The notes beneath the pieces were generated by a model. That model did no database searches and was not told the origin of the DNA. It saw only the letters and a list, made by a program, of their open reading frames with translations. A DNA stretch of 64,000 nt from Ditylenchus dipsaci. Its lineage: Eukaryota; Nematoda; Chromadorea; Rhabditida; Anguinidae. A program made the translations under genes and the position numbers. Every line of letters begins with the position of its first letter. The stretch's first letter is position 1. The stretch covers positions 2,418,001 through 2,482,000 of the forward strand of contig SADC01001204.1 in assembly GCA_004194705.1 (NCBI GenBank). The letters run 5' to 3'. Of the stretch, positions 1-11,590 are shown piece by piece.

Positions 1-350
1 GTCCTTTAAGCATTAAGTGAGTCTCGCCTGGCTTATGAGACAATCGAAATATAGATTTTCGACAATAATTAGACTTTTTGCTTTGGGTGATCAAGGTGAA
101 TACATAGAGGAGTTCTAACTCATTTAGGTCACGCAAGTTGGGTAAGAAAGGGTCTCTACATGCATTTCTGATCAAGAGTTAAGCCACAATGACGATCAGG
201 GACGTATCAAGAGGGGATTGGCTAAACGGGCTTTAGCAGCCCGCCCGAAAAAATTTTCATTAAAAAAACACAATAAAAGGTGAAAAAGGTGTAGGTAAAA
301 TGATATTTAGAGGGCTTTAGCCACCCACCCCTTCCCCGAACTTTTCTTAA
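1..350. other. Noncoding repeat-derived flank
   Basis: Includes an R1-like piece (AGGGTCTCTACATGCATTTC near 150) and GGGCTTTAGC-type sequence that recurs near 310 and weakly at 50815. No gene. Confidence 0.5.
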
Positions 351-555
351 TACCATTTTGTATCTAAGATTCAGGGCTTCAAAATGAACTATTGACAAGC
401 AACATCTCATACAAAAACTAGGTTATAAATTTGGCCCACACTTGTCAGCATGTGGTCCTGAGTGTGGACCTAAGGATTTTCAACATATTTTTTAAATCAA
501 ATGTTGCTTGTCAATAGCTCATTTTGAGACCTTGAATCTTAGCTACAAAATGGTA
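351..555. mobile_element. Palindromic element containing the GCTACA cassette
   Basis: TACCATTTTGTATCTAAGAT at 351 is mirrored by ATCTTAGCTACAAAATGGTA ending at 555; GACAAGCAACAT pairs with ATGTTGCTTGTC. The arms resemble the cassette found in the TTTGGTTTGCC family. Confidence 0.6.
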
Positions 556-867
556 TCAACAGAAAAAAAAATTTTCAGAGAAGAGAAAATGTACGCTCTT
601 GCCGCGTTAAAACACTCAAAATCTCACACTCAACTCCACACTCATTGTGCACATGCTTTAGATTCATGTCTAAGGTAAGTTTGTGCGCATGTTCCAGCCC
701 TCATTGCGTTAAGGGCGGTGTTTTCAAACTGAAAAATGAAAATTTTCTCATTTTCTCGTGAAAATGAAAATTTTCATCGACTGAAAAAGAAAATTTTGTA
801 GTAGAGTAGGACAGAAGAGTAGTCTTAGGAAGACTAATGCTTTTTAAAGTAGTCCTGGAGATGCATA
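556..867. other. Noncoding flank with GAAAATTTTC word cluster
   Basis: R1-like half at about 640-705 (GATTCATGTCTAAGGTAAGT) and a dense palindromic word cluster GAAAATGAAAATTTTC (725-795), resembling a subterminal array. Confidence 0.5.
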
Positions 868-1027
868 TACCGTATTTCCTCTAATATAAGCCCATGCTCC
901 ATTAGAAGCCCCCCCCTATTTTTCGACTAAGGTTTCGGAGTTAAGGTCATTTGTGATTGACAATTTCAAGATTTTTGGGAGGTTGAAAAATAGAAGCCCA
1001 TGCGCTTCTATTAGAGGAAATACGGTA
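868..1027. mobile_element. MITE, CCGTATTT class (word AAGCCCATGC)
   Basis: TACCGTATTTCCTCTAATAT at the left and TATTAGAGGAAATACGGTA at the right, TA-flanked. The word GAAGCCC is repeated near both ends, with the inner constant CTATTTTTCGAC mirrored as GTTGAAAAATAG. Confidence 0.85.
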
Positions 1028-2180
1028 TATAGAGTAGCCTAAATCTGAAGTAGTCTTTCGAAGACTGCTTTAGATCCAAATAAGTCAGTAGTTTTTAAAA
1101 ACGGCCTCAACATAATAAGTACTACTACTTTCTAAGCCTAAGCCAAAGCCAAAAAAAGTTTCTAGACTAATAATGATCGGAAAACTTCCAATAAAATGCA
1201 AAAAAGCTGGTCTAATGAAGCTGAACTTCAAGAACATATGCTATACACAACAAAAAAAACATGAATAAAGACAGAAAAAGATTCACAAATACAAACAACC
1301 TATTTATTTCTGTTTGATATTTCTACCCAATCTGAAATCATTTGATTGATAATGCAGAAAAATAAATGGTTTCCACTACCCACTAATTTCTCTCATTCCC
1401 GCCTGAAAGGCTTTCACCCAAGAAAAATTTCTAGTCTGATGTTGCAATTTTTCATCTAAAATAGATAAGTGATTTCACTAACTAACTGGAAATCAGCGGA
1501 AAGTCTTGAAGATAAACAGGGTTTATTCCCTTCAACTACTGATTTCCCACAAAACCCGAAAATCCCATTAAAATAATTTTGGTGACAATAAATATGTATA
1601 GGAGGGGCTACAAATCCATTCATTCCACAATTTATGGTTGGTCAAGAAAAGAAGAAGAGTGAGCTAGAAAGTGCAAACAAAGACAAGACCACATTCCCAC
1701 ACACACACCTAAGTGCACCACCTATGCAATATTCAACACCTCAACCAAAGTGTCCAAGCCTATTTAGTACTTTTCTAGCATATAACGCTGTTTTTGTATG
1801 CAAACATGGTTAACTAATCAATATATTGGACTATTTCAAGTCACTAGTAAATTGATTAAACGCATTAACTATAGATCGAACAGTTTATACTTTACCATAC
1901 ATTTGACTGTACAGTTAACTCTAGATATATTCCAACCCGGGGTTCGTCATGAAAATTTCGAAAAAAGGACATTTGGGTAAAAAAGACATTTTGACCATTT
2001 TTGAAGAAAAAGGGTCATTTTATCCAGTGCTTTTTGCTATTTCAAGATTTTGACTAAAGAGCTCAAAAATAAAAAAGATTTTGGGTCCCGGAAAAAAAGA
2101 AAAATCTTTTTAAATTTTTTTAAAAATTAAAAATTTAAAAATTTTTTTCCTGATTTTACAAATCTTTTACCAAATATGGT
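1028..2180. other. AT-rich spacer, no gene seen
   Basis: Low-complexity AT-rich sequence. Short open frames only, none with recognisable motifs. Confidence 0.6.
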
Positions 2181-2395
2181 CCCAAATACCGCAAGGATTT
2201 CGATTTTGCCGACTTTTTAGATATCTCATCTTTTGCTATTCAAAAAAATCTAAATCTCAAACATTGAATTTTATTGAACCCTTTATAACCAAAAAAAGTA
2301 TTATATACAGTGAAGTGATTAAATAAGAGCACACGCTCATAGGAGCATACACGTGTGTCCGAAAAATGGACACCCCGAAGTGTTCTTACTGTATT
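2181..2395. mobile_element. Internal MITE module and small inverted-repeat element
   Basis: 2187-2225 holds the module CCGCAAGGATTTCGATTTTG shared with several MITEs. 2303-2392 begins TACAGTGAAGTGATT and ends GTGTTCTTACTGTA, with AAGAGCACACGC and its partner, suggesting a small TA-flanked element. Confidence 0.45.
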
Positions 2396-3089
2396 TCTTT
2401 AAATACGGCCACATGCTTAAATAACTCATCACCACTCCCCCCCCCCTAATCTTTGAAAAAAATAAAAAAGTCTTTCAAAGGGATTGTCAGAAAATAAAAC
2501 AGTCTTTATTTAAAACTATTGATTAATGTTGAAGGCAGCAAGCACATAACCAAAAATGCAAATGAATCATAATAGTAGTTTTCCTACACAAACTAACGCC
2601 TTTTTTGGCTAACAAATCAATTTGAAACATCATTTGTTAATTTAAAATCATTCTTCAAGCTATCAAACATTTGTTTTATTTATTACAAAAAATAGAAAAA
2701 AAAGATTAATTTCAGACTAGAAAAGGAATGATAAAATGAATAAAACATTTCAACTTTTTCAATATAAAATTTAACCACATGTCAAATAAATATTTTTTGT
2801 TTTGAGTACAAAACTGCACGCTGAATCAACATGTCAAAATAAAAAATGTTTCTCGATAAAGAAAAAAGCATTTAAGTATCTACACACTCATATATTCAGC
2901 ACTCCTTGAACACTGTCCTTTATATTATAAAGTTTATAGTGTAACGATGCCGCGAGCGGCGGCGTTACATTACACTATAAAGTCTCGCCCTTGAAGCTGT
3001 TGCAGCATAATTTTCGAGATGGTTGCTGGGGCATATCGTCGAATGATCGCAGTTACTGCCGCCAGTGTAACCACTGCTGGCTGCTTTAC
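2396..3089. other. AT-rich spacer with one GC hairpin
   Basis: A strong hairpin lies at 2930-2983: TTTATAGTGTAACG, then GCCGCGAGCGGC, then its mirror ending CACTATAAA. Otherwise no feature. Confidence 0.55.
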
Positions 3090-3276
3090 TACAGTCAAAC
3101 CTCTATATAGCAACCCTCTACATTGCATCCACCTCTTTATTGCATTCGCTTTTTTTTTTGGTTTGGTTGGCCTGCAAAGAAATTACCTATAATCGACCCT
3201 CTATATTGCGTCCACCTCTACATTGCATCCGGGCAGGGCCGGTCCTTGTGGGATGCTATATAGAGGTTTGACTGTA
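3090..3276. mobile_element. MITE, CAGTCAAACC class (word TCTATATAGCA)
   Basis: TACAGTCAAACCTCTATATA and its complement at 3257-3276, TA-flanked. The words CTCTACATTGCATCC / CTCTATATTGCGTCC occur at four internal positions; GGGCCGGTCCTTG is the shared inner segment. Confidence 0.85.
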
Positions 3277-4340
3277 TCATTAACACGCGGGGCCGAGCGT
3301 GGTAAAGGTAGCGTTTTGCTCAGAATTTAATGGGAATTACGAATCTGCAAAAAAATGAAAAAACTTTCCCCTTGACGGAACACTCACCTCTTGAAGACAG
3401 GTCTCCTTCTCGGACCTAATATTTGCCTTCATATTTATATATTGGCCATAATATGCGCATTGAAGCTTAGAAGAAAGAGAAGAATGCGAGCTTTTTAATC
3501 ACATACTGTTCAAGCGCTCACCACAGAAAATTGTTAGATTTTGAGCCAAAAGAAACAATTCTGCAAGGGTTGTCAAAACGTTGTTTTTTTCTTAAATATG
3601 CAAAATTACGTGTGTTCTGGCCATTTATTTGACAAAAAAATTAACACTTTTCGGAAAAAGCGTGTTTCTGGATTTCCGGTAAAGTGAAGTTTAGCCTAGT
3701 CAGCTAATTTTCAACCGAATAGAATTAAAAGTTAAGGAAAAACAATCGATTATCTTAATAGTACTTAACCCAAAATCGCAATAATAGTCGATACAGCCAT
3801 TTATAAAAAGTAGCAAAAAGAAAAGAGAGGCTGTACTAGGAAGAACACCAAAGACAGAAGAAGAGACAAAAATCAAAAACAATAGTGATGAAAAAGGCAG
3901 AAAATACACAGAGGTGTTCCTTCGCTGTCCCCACTCTGCCTTTTGCTGCTGATGCTGCTGCTGCTGTCTTCTTTACAAAAATGTCTGGTCAGGCACTAAC
4001 AATAATGTGAGAAATGATTAGTGTTGTACTACACCCTGGCTGTGGGAACGGCGGAAGCAAGGACAAGCGAAAGAGGAAAGATTAGCAGCACAGGTCTTGT
4101 TCTTTACAGACAGTTTTTGTGTATTAAGTGTAAAAAGAACAGGATGTTTGCAAGGCTGTTAATTTCACAGTTAACTCTCTATGCAACGTCCCTGTTCGGT
4201 TAGTCAGAATTAAATTAGCGAGAACTGCCTTTCTATGTGACCTATCATATTAGTCGTTCTTAATTGCTGCAACGTGCCTTTTTTCAAAGTCAACAGTAAA
4301 TTTAAAAATTAGGCCTTTTGAATGAGCTTTTTTTTGGCGC
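3277..4340. other. Spacer with a short CTG microsatellite
   Basis: TGCTGCTGATGCTGCTGCTG at about 3945-3967. No gene recognised; the 69-codon hydrophobic minus-strand frame at 3700-3909 lacks motif support. Confidence 0.55.
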
Positions 4341-4662
4341 TACAGTCGACGCTCCCAATAACATACACCCCAAAGTTCGTTCCCGTTTAGCTCCATTTTT
4401 TCAAATTTTTCCTTTTCTGTTTTGACAGTCTGGTCGCAAATATCGCAAGGATTCCGATTTTGCCGATCATTTTTGCAGAAAACAATGATTTTGTCATTTG
4501 AAAAGCCAAAACTCCCATTAACATACACCGAAATCCAAAACAGATGTATGTTAGTGGGAGTTTTTGCTTTTTAAATGTCGAAATCATTGTTTTCTGCAAA
4601 AAAAACAAAACCCTAGGCGGGAAAGAACTTTTGGGGTGTATGTTATTGGGAGCGTCGACCAT
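4341..4662. mobile_element. Palindromic MITE, CAGTCGA class (word AATAACATACACCCC)
   Basis: Left TACAGTCGACGCTCCCAATA, right CAATAACATACACCCCAAAA mirrored, ending GGGAGCGTCGAC. The word CCCATTAACATACAC is repeated as an inverted pair at the centre (about 4511-4560). The shared module GCAAGGATTCCGATTTTGCC is at 4446-4470. Confidence 0.85.
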
Positions 4663-4669
4663 AGTGACC

Positions 4670-4830
4670 GCGTATCTCAGAATTTGGACGGCGTCCCGTC
4701 GCCGTCCTACAAGTTTTTGGCCGGCCGTCCAACCGGCCGTCCGAAATTTTTTTCTAACAACCGGCCGTCCACCGGCGTCTGCTATAAATTTTTTCATGCC
4801 GGCCGTCCACCGGCCGGCCAAAATAGTAAA
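4670..4830. repeat. CCGGCCGTCC word array
   Basis: Multiple GGCCGGCCGTCC / CCGGCCGTCCACCGG words spaced by AT-rich stretches, GC-rich against the background. A similar cluster with GGACGGCCG occurs at 58345-58390. Likely the subterminal array of a truncated element. Confidence 0.55.
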
Positions 4831-5198
4831 ACACATCAAATTTTTGCTTTTACTGATTCTTTAGTTAAAAAATTGATTCTTAAACTGATTCTTCAGGATT
4901 TCGATTTTGCCGATCGTTTTTTAAAAACCTAATATTTTTATCTGTAAAAAAGCAAAAACTCGGTTATCCGGCACCCTTTTTGAAAAGGTGGCATTTGCGT
5001 GGTCGCATTTCATTATGTTGCTGTTTTTAGTGAAAAGTGGTTATCTCTTCTATTGGAACTTTTTGTGTTTCCACCGAAGAGCTACCAGGCAGCTTAATTT
5101 CTGTCACCACTTTTTTCTGGAGAAATCGATGGGGGCAAGGAGCTACCTACGCAAATATTTCCAAAAATGTCCGTGTTTTTATGACTAACCCTGTGTAT
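4831..5198. other. Spacer with partial MITE module
   Basis: GATTTCGATTTTGCCGATCG at 4895-4916 and ACTCGGTTATCCGGCACCC at 4957-4976 are fragments of a CAGTCGA-class element. No gene. Confidence 0.5.
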
Positions 5199-5302
5199 TA
5201 CAGTAAACCTCGATTAAACGCCCCCTTGGGACCGGCCCTAGGGGGCCGTCAAATCGAGGGGGCCGTTAAATCGGGGGGCCGTTAAATCGAGGGTTTACTG
5301 TA
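5199..5302. mobile_element. 104 bp MITE, CAGTAAACC class (word TCGATTAAACGCCCCC)
   Basis: TACAGTAAACCTCGATTAAA and its complement ending GGGTTTACTGTA. The word GTTAAATCGAGGG is repeated four times in direct or inverted orientation, with the constant inner TTGGGACCGGCCC. Confidence 0.85.
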
Positions 5303-6379
5303 TTTCAGACGGTGTTCATAGGAATTGATTGAGCCATGCAGCATGTCCAAAAGCAAGTTTGTGAATGCTTTTCGAGTCCCTTGCTTGAGATCTTCCAGGT
5401 TTTCCGGCTCCGTTCGATAGCACTGCTTTTTGATCCATCCCCAAAAAAAGACAAAATTTATTTAAGTTCAAATTTTTTTGAATTTCAAATGTTTATTGTC
5501 TTGAAAGGAATTTGAAATTTGACAGCGAGCGCGGGAATTGAAGGCCAGTTTCTTGCTTTACTCCAAATATAGCGCCACCAACGAACCTACGGAAAGCCAG
5601 TGTGAATTGACTGAATTTTTTTAATTTTCAATTTTTTTTATTTGTGACACAATTCAATGCAATATTCGACAAAAAATATTTTCAATGAAAAGTGAATACA
5701 TATCCAGCCTAACGTCTGACTAACTGAAGTTTTTGGCCATAGCCTATTCCTTGTTCAGTAAGAGCGTGGCGATTATTCAACACTCTTCTATCATGGTCCA
5801 TTGTTTTAAGGACGTAGTGACTTCTCTGATCAGCACTTATGTAGTGATTTATAATGTCCAAAGCAGTAATTGTTGTTTCGTTGTAGATATAGTAGTCATT
5901 ACTCGATTATGCTGCTCCGAAGAAACATGCACTTCAAAATATTTAATGATCTCAACAACTGCATTTAGTCTATTATTTGTAGCACCAAAAGAAGAAAGTG
6001 GGAAGTGAGTGTTTCGTTCAGCTTCCTCGTGATAAATATGATCTACAATTTATATTTTTTGATAGAAATGAAACTAAAAAAATTTACTATTGATTTGACA
6101 TCGGACTTTTTTCCAATCCAACGTGATTTGAAATCTGTTAACAAATTCGGGTAAAAATTGGTTTAAACCAAAAGTGGGTTTGTTGTCAAATCATGGGTCA
6201 CATTGTTTAGCCTTACAGCAACCACTAATATTATTATTATATAAAAATAAAAAATAGTGGTGGTGCAGGTGGTGGCGGTGGTAGTGTTAGTTGTTGTGGT
6301 GGTGGTAGAGATTGTTGCCTCTCTCTTTCCTGATCGCTAAAGTTTTAAAAAATTGAGTTTTTCAATTAATTGTTTGTCT
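5303..6379. other. Spacer with a GGT microsatellite
   Basis: GGTGGTGCAGGTGGTGGCGG and similar at about 6258-6312. No gene recognised; the 91-codon frame at 5733-6008 lacks motifs. Confidence 0.55.
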
Positions 6380-6450
6380 TACAGTCGAACCTCGCTTATT
6401 CGGCACTCCTGGGGACCGGCCTCAGGTTGCTGGATAACCGCTGGTTAAAA
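6380..6450. mobile_element. CAGTCGAACC-class terminus, single end
   Basis: TACAGTCGAACCTCGCTTAT, word TTATTCGGCACTCC, inner constant GGGGACCGGCC, then TGGATAACCGC. No matching right end, so a truncated element. Confidence 0.6.
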
Positions 6451-7119
6451 AAAAAGAAAATAAGACAATCGCAGCCAAATATAATATATTAACACCAGAA
6501 AGGTCGACGGTGATAGCGGTAGCTTCTGGTGCAGAATTATAATGGAGAATACGATTTATTTCTTCGATTTTTTAGTCTGAACAAGGTAGTCAAAAACGCG
6601 TTTTGAAAAAAATGTCATTCTCGGATACATGCTCAACATTCAAACAGCCATGAATGGCTTTTTTCGTGGTCACACTTTATTGATCTTTGCATTAACTTAA
6701 ATCCGATTGAAACTGCTTTCAAATTACATATAAAACGCATGTATACGATCGAAAATATTGAAAAAAATAATAAAAATACGAAAATTTTGACCCTACTAAA
6801 ATGACCTTAAGAGTTCAAAAAAGACATTATTTTCAAGTTCTGGTCTATAAAAAAATTGAGTTTTGAGCATTTTAAAATTTCGACTTTTACTATTTTACCA
6901 ACATTTTTTTTCAACATGTGACTTGGCAAAAATAGTCTCTAAATGCATTTTTGTTCAATAGTCTTGCTCGGAATCATGAACGGGGGCGCAGGGGGCTTGA
7001 TCGCTTGGGGTTGAGTATACCCTAGACACATACCTTAGACACAAATCACTCGAAAGTGACTCTGGATGCATAAAAAATGTATGCATACCAGATTTTATTT
7101 ATGCGGTAGGCCCAGTCAA
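6451..7119. repeat. Spacer with an R1 palindromic element in reverse orientation
   Basis: 6920-7137 contains CTCGGAATCATG, a poorly paired GGGGGCGCAGGGGGC, CATACCTTAGACACAAATCA and TGCGGTAGGCCCAGTCAAC, the R1 signature. 6770-6860 resembles 7190-7360 and 40890-41030 (GTTCAAAAAAGACATTA). Confidence 0.6.
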
Positions 7120-7714
7120 CAAAACTATGTTCAACATCTTGCTTTTTACACTAAATTGGCCCATTTTGGTCCATTTCCACCCAAATACAGATCTAAATTC
7201 CTTTAAAAATGGTCAAAATGGGTGATTTTGGGTGGTCCCAAAACTCAGTTTTGTATTGACCAGAACTCAAAAATAATGCCTTTTTTGAACTCCTGAGCCA
7301 TTTTAGGTCGATGTAGGGTGTTTGGAAACACTTTGAAAAAAGTTGATTTGGGGGGGGGGGTATATCCAAGTAGCGCCGAAATTCCATTTTTTGAAGATCG
7401 CACTTTTTACGAATTTTGGCTCAAAAACATACTTTAGAGGATAAGTTGGAAATGACAACTTCACGCCATCTGAAACAACGATCAATTCCAGTTCTGAAAG
7501 TGGCCTTTGTTTAATTTCTATCTCCCAAAAATTATCGGAAAAAGAAAGGGCGACAATTAAAAAAAAAGAATTTTCTTATATTGATTTTAAAAGGACAACT
7601 GGTTCAGTTTATTCTCTATCGAAATTTCCAAGAAAGTTTGGTTAAACACATCAAAATGATCAGCGGGAAAAATGCAACAGAACTAGTGCCAGGACTCGCA
7701 AGACAACCATAAGT

Positions 7715-7805
7715 TTTTCCGGGGGGGTAGTCCGGGGGATCGAACCTGCACACCATTTTGAGCCAAAATACACGAACGCTTACACACTGCGTCATGTAAG
7801 CCACT
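7715..7805 (-). repeat. tRNA-like (SINE-type) segment, mirror copy
   Basis: Contains GGGGGATCGAACCTGCACAC (inverted B-box) and CGCTTACACACTGCGTCATG (inverted A-box, degraded). It belongs to the left inverted arm. A further A-box-like sequence (ACGCACTGCGCCACCGAGGC, inverted) occurs at about 9530-9552. Confidence 0.45.
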
Positions 7806-7965
7806 TTTTCAATCCTGGGTAGCTCGTCCTCTTTAAGCAGTTATATACTAAATATAACTAGCAAGCTGCAATCTCAATGGTAATTTTCCTAGTGAATTCG
7901 AACCGTGAAATAGCAAAAATGGGTCAAGACTTTCTACTTTTGCAAATTCGGAAGGCTTATATTGC

Positions 7966-8403
7966 TTTGGTTTGCCAAAAAGCTCGAAAATGCCACCAAA
8001 AAGATCTTTTCTGCCACCAAAAACCAAAATTCACTTTAAATTGACTTTTTAACTCAACTGTTTTGACTATTTTATTTTTATTTTTTCAGTATCGTGTAGT
8101 ACGAGATCTCAGATTTTTAATGAGCTATCAACTGACCAAATGAGCTTTCAAATAGTTGGAGTAAAAAGTCTTCAAATAGACCAAATTTCCGGAAAAATTT
8201 ACTCTATTCAAAGACCTTTTCCTCCAACTTTTTAAAACATCATTTGGTTAGTTGATAGCTTGTTAGAAAGCTGAGATCCTGAGCTACACAATACTAAAAA
8301 GTTAACAAAAACTTATAACAAAACTTTAAAATATTTAGGTTTTAAGTTTTTGGTGACAGAAAAGATCTTTTTGGTGCATTTCCGAGCTTTTTGGCAAACC
8401 AAA
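7966..8403. mobile_element. Palindromic MITE, TTTGGTTTGCC family, copy 1
   Basis: Ends TTTGGTTTGCCAAAAAGCTC and its complement, with GATCTTTTCTGCCACCAAAA inside. The centre contains the cassette TTTTTAATGAGCTATCAACT paired with TAGCTTGTTAGAAAGCTGAG. No coding capacity. Confidence 0.8.
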
Positions 8404-8624
8404 AGATATTATGCCAATTCGGAATTAGAATCTCTGTTTTATAGCAGGTCATTTGAAAAGTATGAAGACATAATTTCAAATGCTCGTTCATCGCGCTATA
8501 TTTCACACTGTGTAAAATATGTTTTTCATTTATAGCCTTTAGTTTGACTGCATCGAGCTCTTACCGTATAGAAAACTAATAAATCAAGACTAAAAGAAAC
8601 AAAAGACAAGTATTAGTCCGACTA

Positions 8625-8775
8625 TACAGTCGAGTCTCGATAATCCGGCACTCCTTGTTCAAAAAAAGGGGTGCCGGATTATCGAAACCCGCGGGTCTTT
8701 ACGGCAAAAATTTGGCTATTCAAAAAAACGACCGGCAAAATCGGAATCTTTGCGATATTTCGGACCAGACTGGCG
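8625..8775. mobile_element. CAGTCGA-class MITE fragment plus shared internal module
   Basis: TACAGTCGAGTCTCGATAAT at the left end, with the word ATAATCCGGCACTCC mirrored 20 bp later as GGTGCCGGATTATCG. The internal module (ACCGGCAAAATCGGAATC, TTTGCGATATTTCGGACCAG) follows at 8730-8770. No matching right terminus. Confidence 0.55.
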
Positions 8776-8954
8776 ATATTGCATATTTGGCAAAAGACTT
8801 TGAAAATCGAGGTAAATCGACACTTGGGGTTTTTTCATATATTTTTGTAGTGTTTTTATGTTATTGTCTCGAAGAAAAAGTCATTTTTTTTAAACTTTTT
8901 TCGCCAAAATTTGAATTTTTGCCTTTAGATATCAAGGTAAATGACTGTGTTTAG

Positions 8955-9130
8955 GGTATCTTCCACCTGTATACTACCCAAACCACCTGGATAGTACCAA
9001 AAGCATCTGAATAGTGTCCAAATCATTTAAATAGTGCTCACATCATCCAGACAGGCTCTAACCACCTCATGGTACCTATCCAACCATCTAAATGGTACCC
9101 CAAACCCCCTGTAGGGTACTACCAAGTGGT
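8955..9130. repeat. Degenerate minisatellite of about 24 bp (CCAAACCACCTGGATAGTAC)
   Basis: Seven or so diverged units of the type ACCACCTGGATAGTACCAAA. Its complement matches arrays at 24655-24815 and 49740-50000. Confidence 0.6.
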
Positions 9131-10623
9131 TGTCCACTTGGAGCGAATTTTGTTTTACTTTTTGGGTTCTGAAACCTGTTTTCTGGACTGATTCGGACAC
9201 GCTGAAGATGGTTTGATAATAGTGAAATAAGGTTTTGTATGGTATTTTTCGAGTATCGGGATACAATTGATTTTACCAAAACTCGAAAATTACCTGAGAA
9301 AACGGCATTTTACCTCTATCAAACCACCTTCATCATGCCCGAATCAATCCATAAAACAGATTTTGGAGCCTGAAAAAGTAAAACTTTTTTGCTCATGGTG
9401 ACATACACTTGGTTCGGATGGACTTAAAAATTTAAATTCCCGCATAAATTTCTCAAAACCCAGGTTGATGGTTCGATGGTTGTTTGCACTTAGGGGGGGG
9501 TGCGTGGTATGCACTTGGGGGTTTACGGATTACGCACTGCGCCACCGAGGCCACTTTTTCAAACCTAAATGGCTTTTCTTCTCTTTTATTTTTTTGTTCA
9601 TTTGTTGTGCTACTAACAGATAATAAGGAATTCATTTAAGTTTTATTATCTATACTATATAGAGCAACGTTCCATGCGGTATTGATCATATCTTGATACT
9701 TTTTCTGTCATCTCAAAAAAGATTAGTTTCTGACTGACATGGGTGTTCAACAAGCAATACGCTTCTTTTTTTCGAATTGTGTCGCTGTCTATAAAAACTG
9801 TGAAGTTACGCTGATCTTGACTGCATTCAAATTTCTGAAATTGAAAGAATTTTCAAAAATTGAAAATAATTTTTATTCTCAAAGTCATAACCCAATTTTT
9901 TCTTATGTTCAGATTGACTTTGTGTATGTGGCCATCTTTTGACTGTTTATATTCGGGCAAAATGTCGCGGAACACTTTATATATCTCAAAAAAGTAAAAA
10001 CATGTTCGAAATGTCTTTTTGGTTTTTTGAAAATACAGCCTAGGCCCTAATGAGATGCGCGCTCAGGCCTGCCTAAATTGCGAGTCATTCATTTGAATGT
10101 TGCGTTAATATAGAAAAAAGCACGTTCTAAAAATCGAGTTTTTAACCGTTTTTTATACTATAATTCGGATTTTTCGTTAAATCATTCACTAGAATGTGCT
10201 CGCCTATGGTTTTCCCGTCTTAATTATGTGTTGTGGAAATTAAGAAAACTAAAAGTTTCTTTGCCTCTTTGTCTCTCTCTATAACTTACATAAAAATTGT
10301 ATTTTAACATTAAATGGGTTGAGATTTTTAGTCCGACTTTTTAAATTTTGAAATGATGTACCCCATATCACCTCTTGAATCATATAAAATACTATAAAGC
10401 AATGAATGCTGTCTGCTTCATAAATCTCAATTTTTTTCATAACATGTATGAAAGCAGACTAAAAATACTTGAAACCACCTTTTTGTACATATTTTATCGT
10501 TCTACAGGGGGTTACGAGAAATTTGATACACTTTGGAGGGGCATAACATTTTTTCTAAGTCATTTTTAAAAAAATTCAGTAAATTCAGATCGTCTCAGCT
10601 TGTTCTAACAATTTTTTGGCATG
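9131..10623. other. AT-rich spacer without recognisable genes
   Basis: Contains an inverted A-box-like stretch (about 9530-9552), a poly-G run at 9492-9500 and low-complexity AT sequence. Open frames are short and without recognisable protein motifs. Confidence 0.6.
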
Positions 10624-10856
10624 TACCGTATTTCCTCTAATTGCCGCCGCGGAGCGGCTATTAGAAGCATGCAATTTTTCGAACTTCAAGTGGTTCAAAA
10701 CTCGTGTTTTCATTTACTGTTTGAGTTGTGTAAAAAGTGCCTATTAGATTTTTGAAATCCCTCGCCGGCACCTTTTAGACAGCTCGAGCAGTAAATAAAA
10801 ACAAAAATTTTAGACCACTTGAAGTTAGGGGGGGCGGCAATTAGTGGAAATAGATA
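10624..10856. mobile_element. Palindromic MITE, CCGTATTT class (word TTGCCGCC)
   Basis: Left end TACCGTATTTCCTCTAATTG, right end CGGCAATTAGTGGAAATAGA (diverged). Arms share AACTTCAAGTGGTTCAAAA. The same family recurs inverted at 59648-59882. Confidence 0.75.
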
Positions 10857-11590
10857 ATGTGAAAACGCAATTTTGGCTTGGTTTCCACTGTGGTTTTGGT
10901 CCTGGTCTGTGGATAGTCTTTGGATGGGCAAAGCCCAAACCACAGAGGATGCTAAGCAAAAATCGTGTTATCACATTATATGTCAAAAAATTGTTAGAGC
11001 GAGCTGAGACGATCTGCGTTTACAGAATTTGAAAAAACGGCTTAAAAAATCTTATGACCTTCCAAAGTGTATCGGATTCGCACCTTGACACACCCTTGAA
11101 ACCCTGTACATTTAAAAACATTATTTAGGCGATTTAACACTAGTAACAAATAAAGAACTGCAGTCTCAAACAATTTTAGTGCATCTTTTTAGAGATTCCA
11201 TTTCTTCAAAATCAGTTTCATACCTACCTCTTTGACTTTCTGCAGAAAGCTTTCAACTCCACTTGAACCGTAGTTTTCAAATATAAATAGTTTTCTAGAA
11301 GAGCAACCAGGCCAGTGCAACCATTCAAGAAGGGAATGGTAGCAAGCATATCTTTGGTTTGTATCATCGGCTATGTGAATGCTATTGCAATGCAAAAATC
11401 TGCTGTTGGTGGTGAAGAAATCCATAGGTGGACACCTTTTTTCTGGTGGACACTGCCATTGCAACTCAATTTTGGAACAGTGCTCAAATACTTCCATATA
11501 TGGCACTATGAAATGGGTCATATCATGACATTGGATGTAAAATAATATTGTGCAGTTGGTGAAGCATGCTCTAAAAAACGGCATAGGGGC
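10857..11590. other. Spacer without recognisable genes
   Basis: Mixed noncoding sequence with an echo of a Tc1/mariner-type end (GACACACCC...CCCTGTACA at 11086-11110). The 131- and 76-codon overlapping open frames at 11189-11584 show no known motif and oppose each other. Confidence 0.5.

Larger units (their letters stand above)
7120..8410 (+). repeat. Left arm of a long inverted duplication
   Basis: Reverse-complement match to 12000-13126. It starts CAAAACTATGTTCAACATCT and ends with a palindromic MITE (7966-8403). It holds about 170 bp (7190-7360) absent from the other arm, ending in a G-run, and an inverted tRNA-like segment (7715-7805). Confidence 0.85.

Noticed and set aside
3945..3967. 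Coding polyglutamine or polyleucine tract from the CTG run
   Set aside because: Very short, imperfect and outside any plausible exon.
4387..4932. Overlapping 100-150-codon frames on both strands
   Set aside because: They run across a palindromic MITE and the CCGGCCGTCC array; no domain and opposing frames of equal length.
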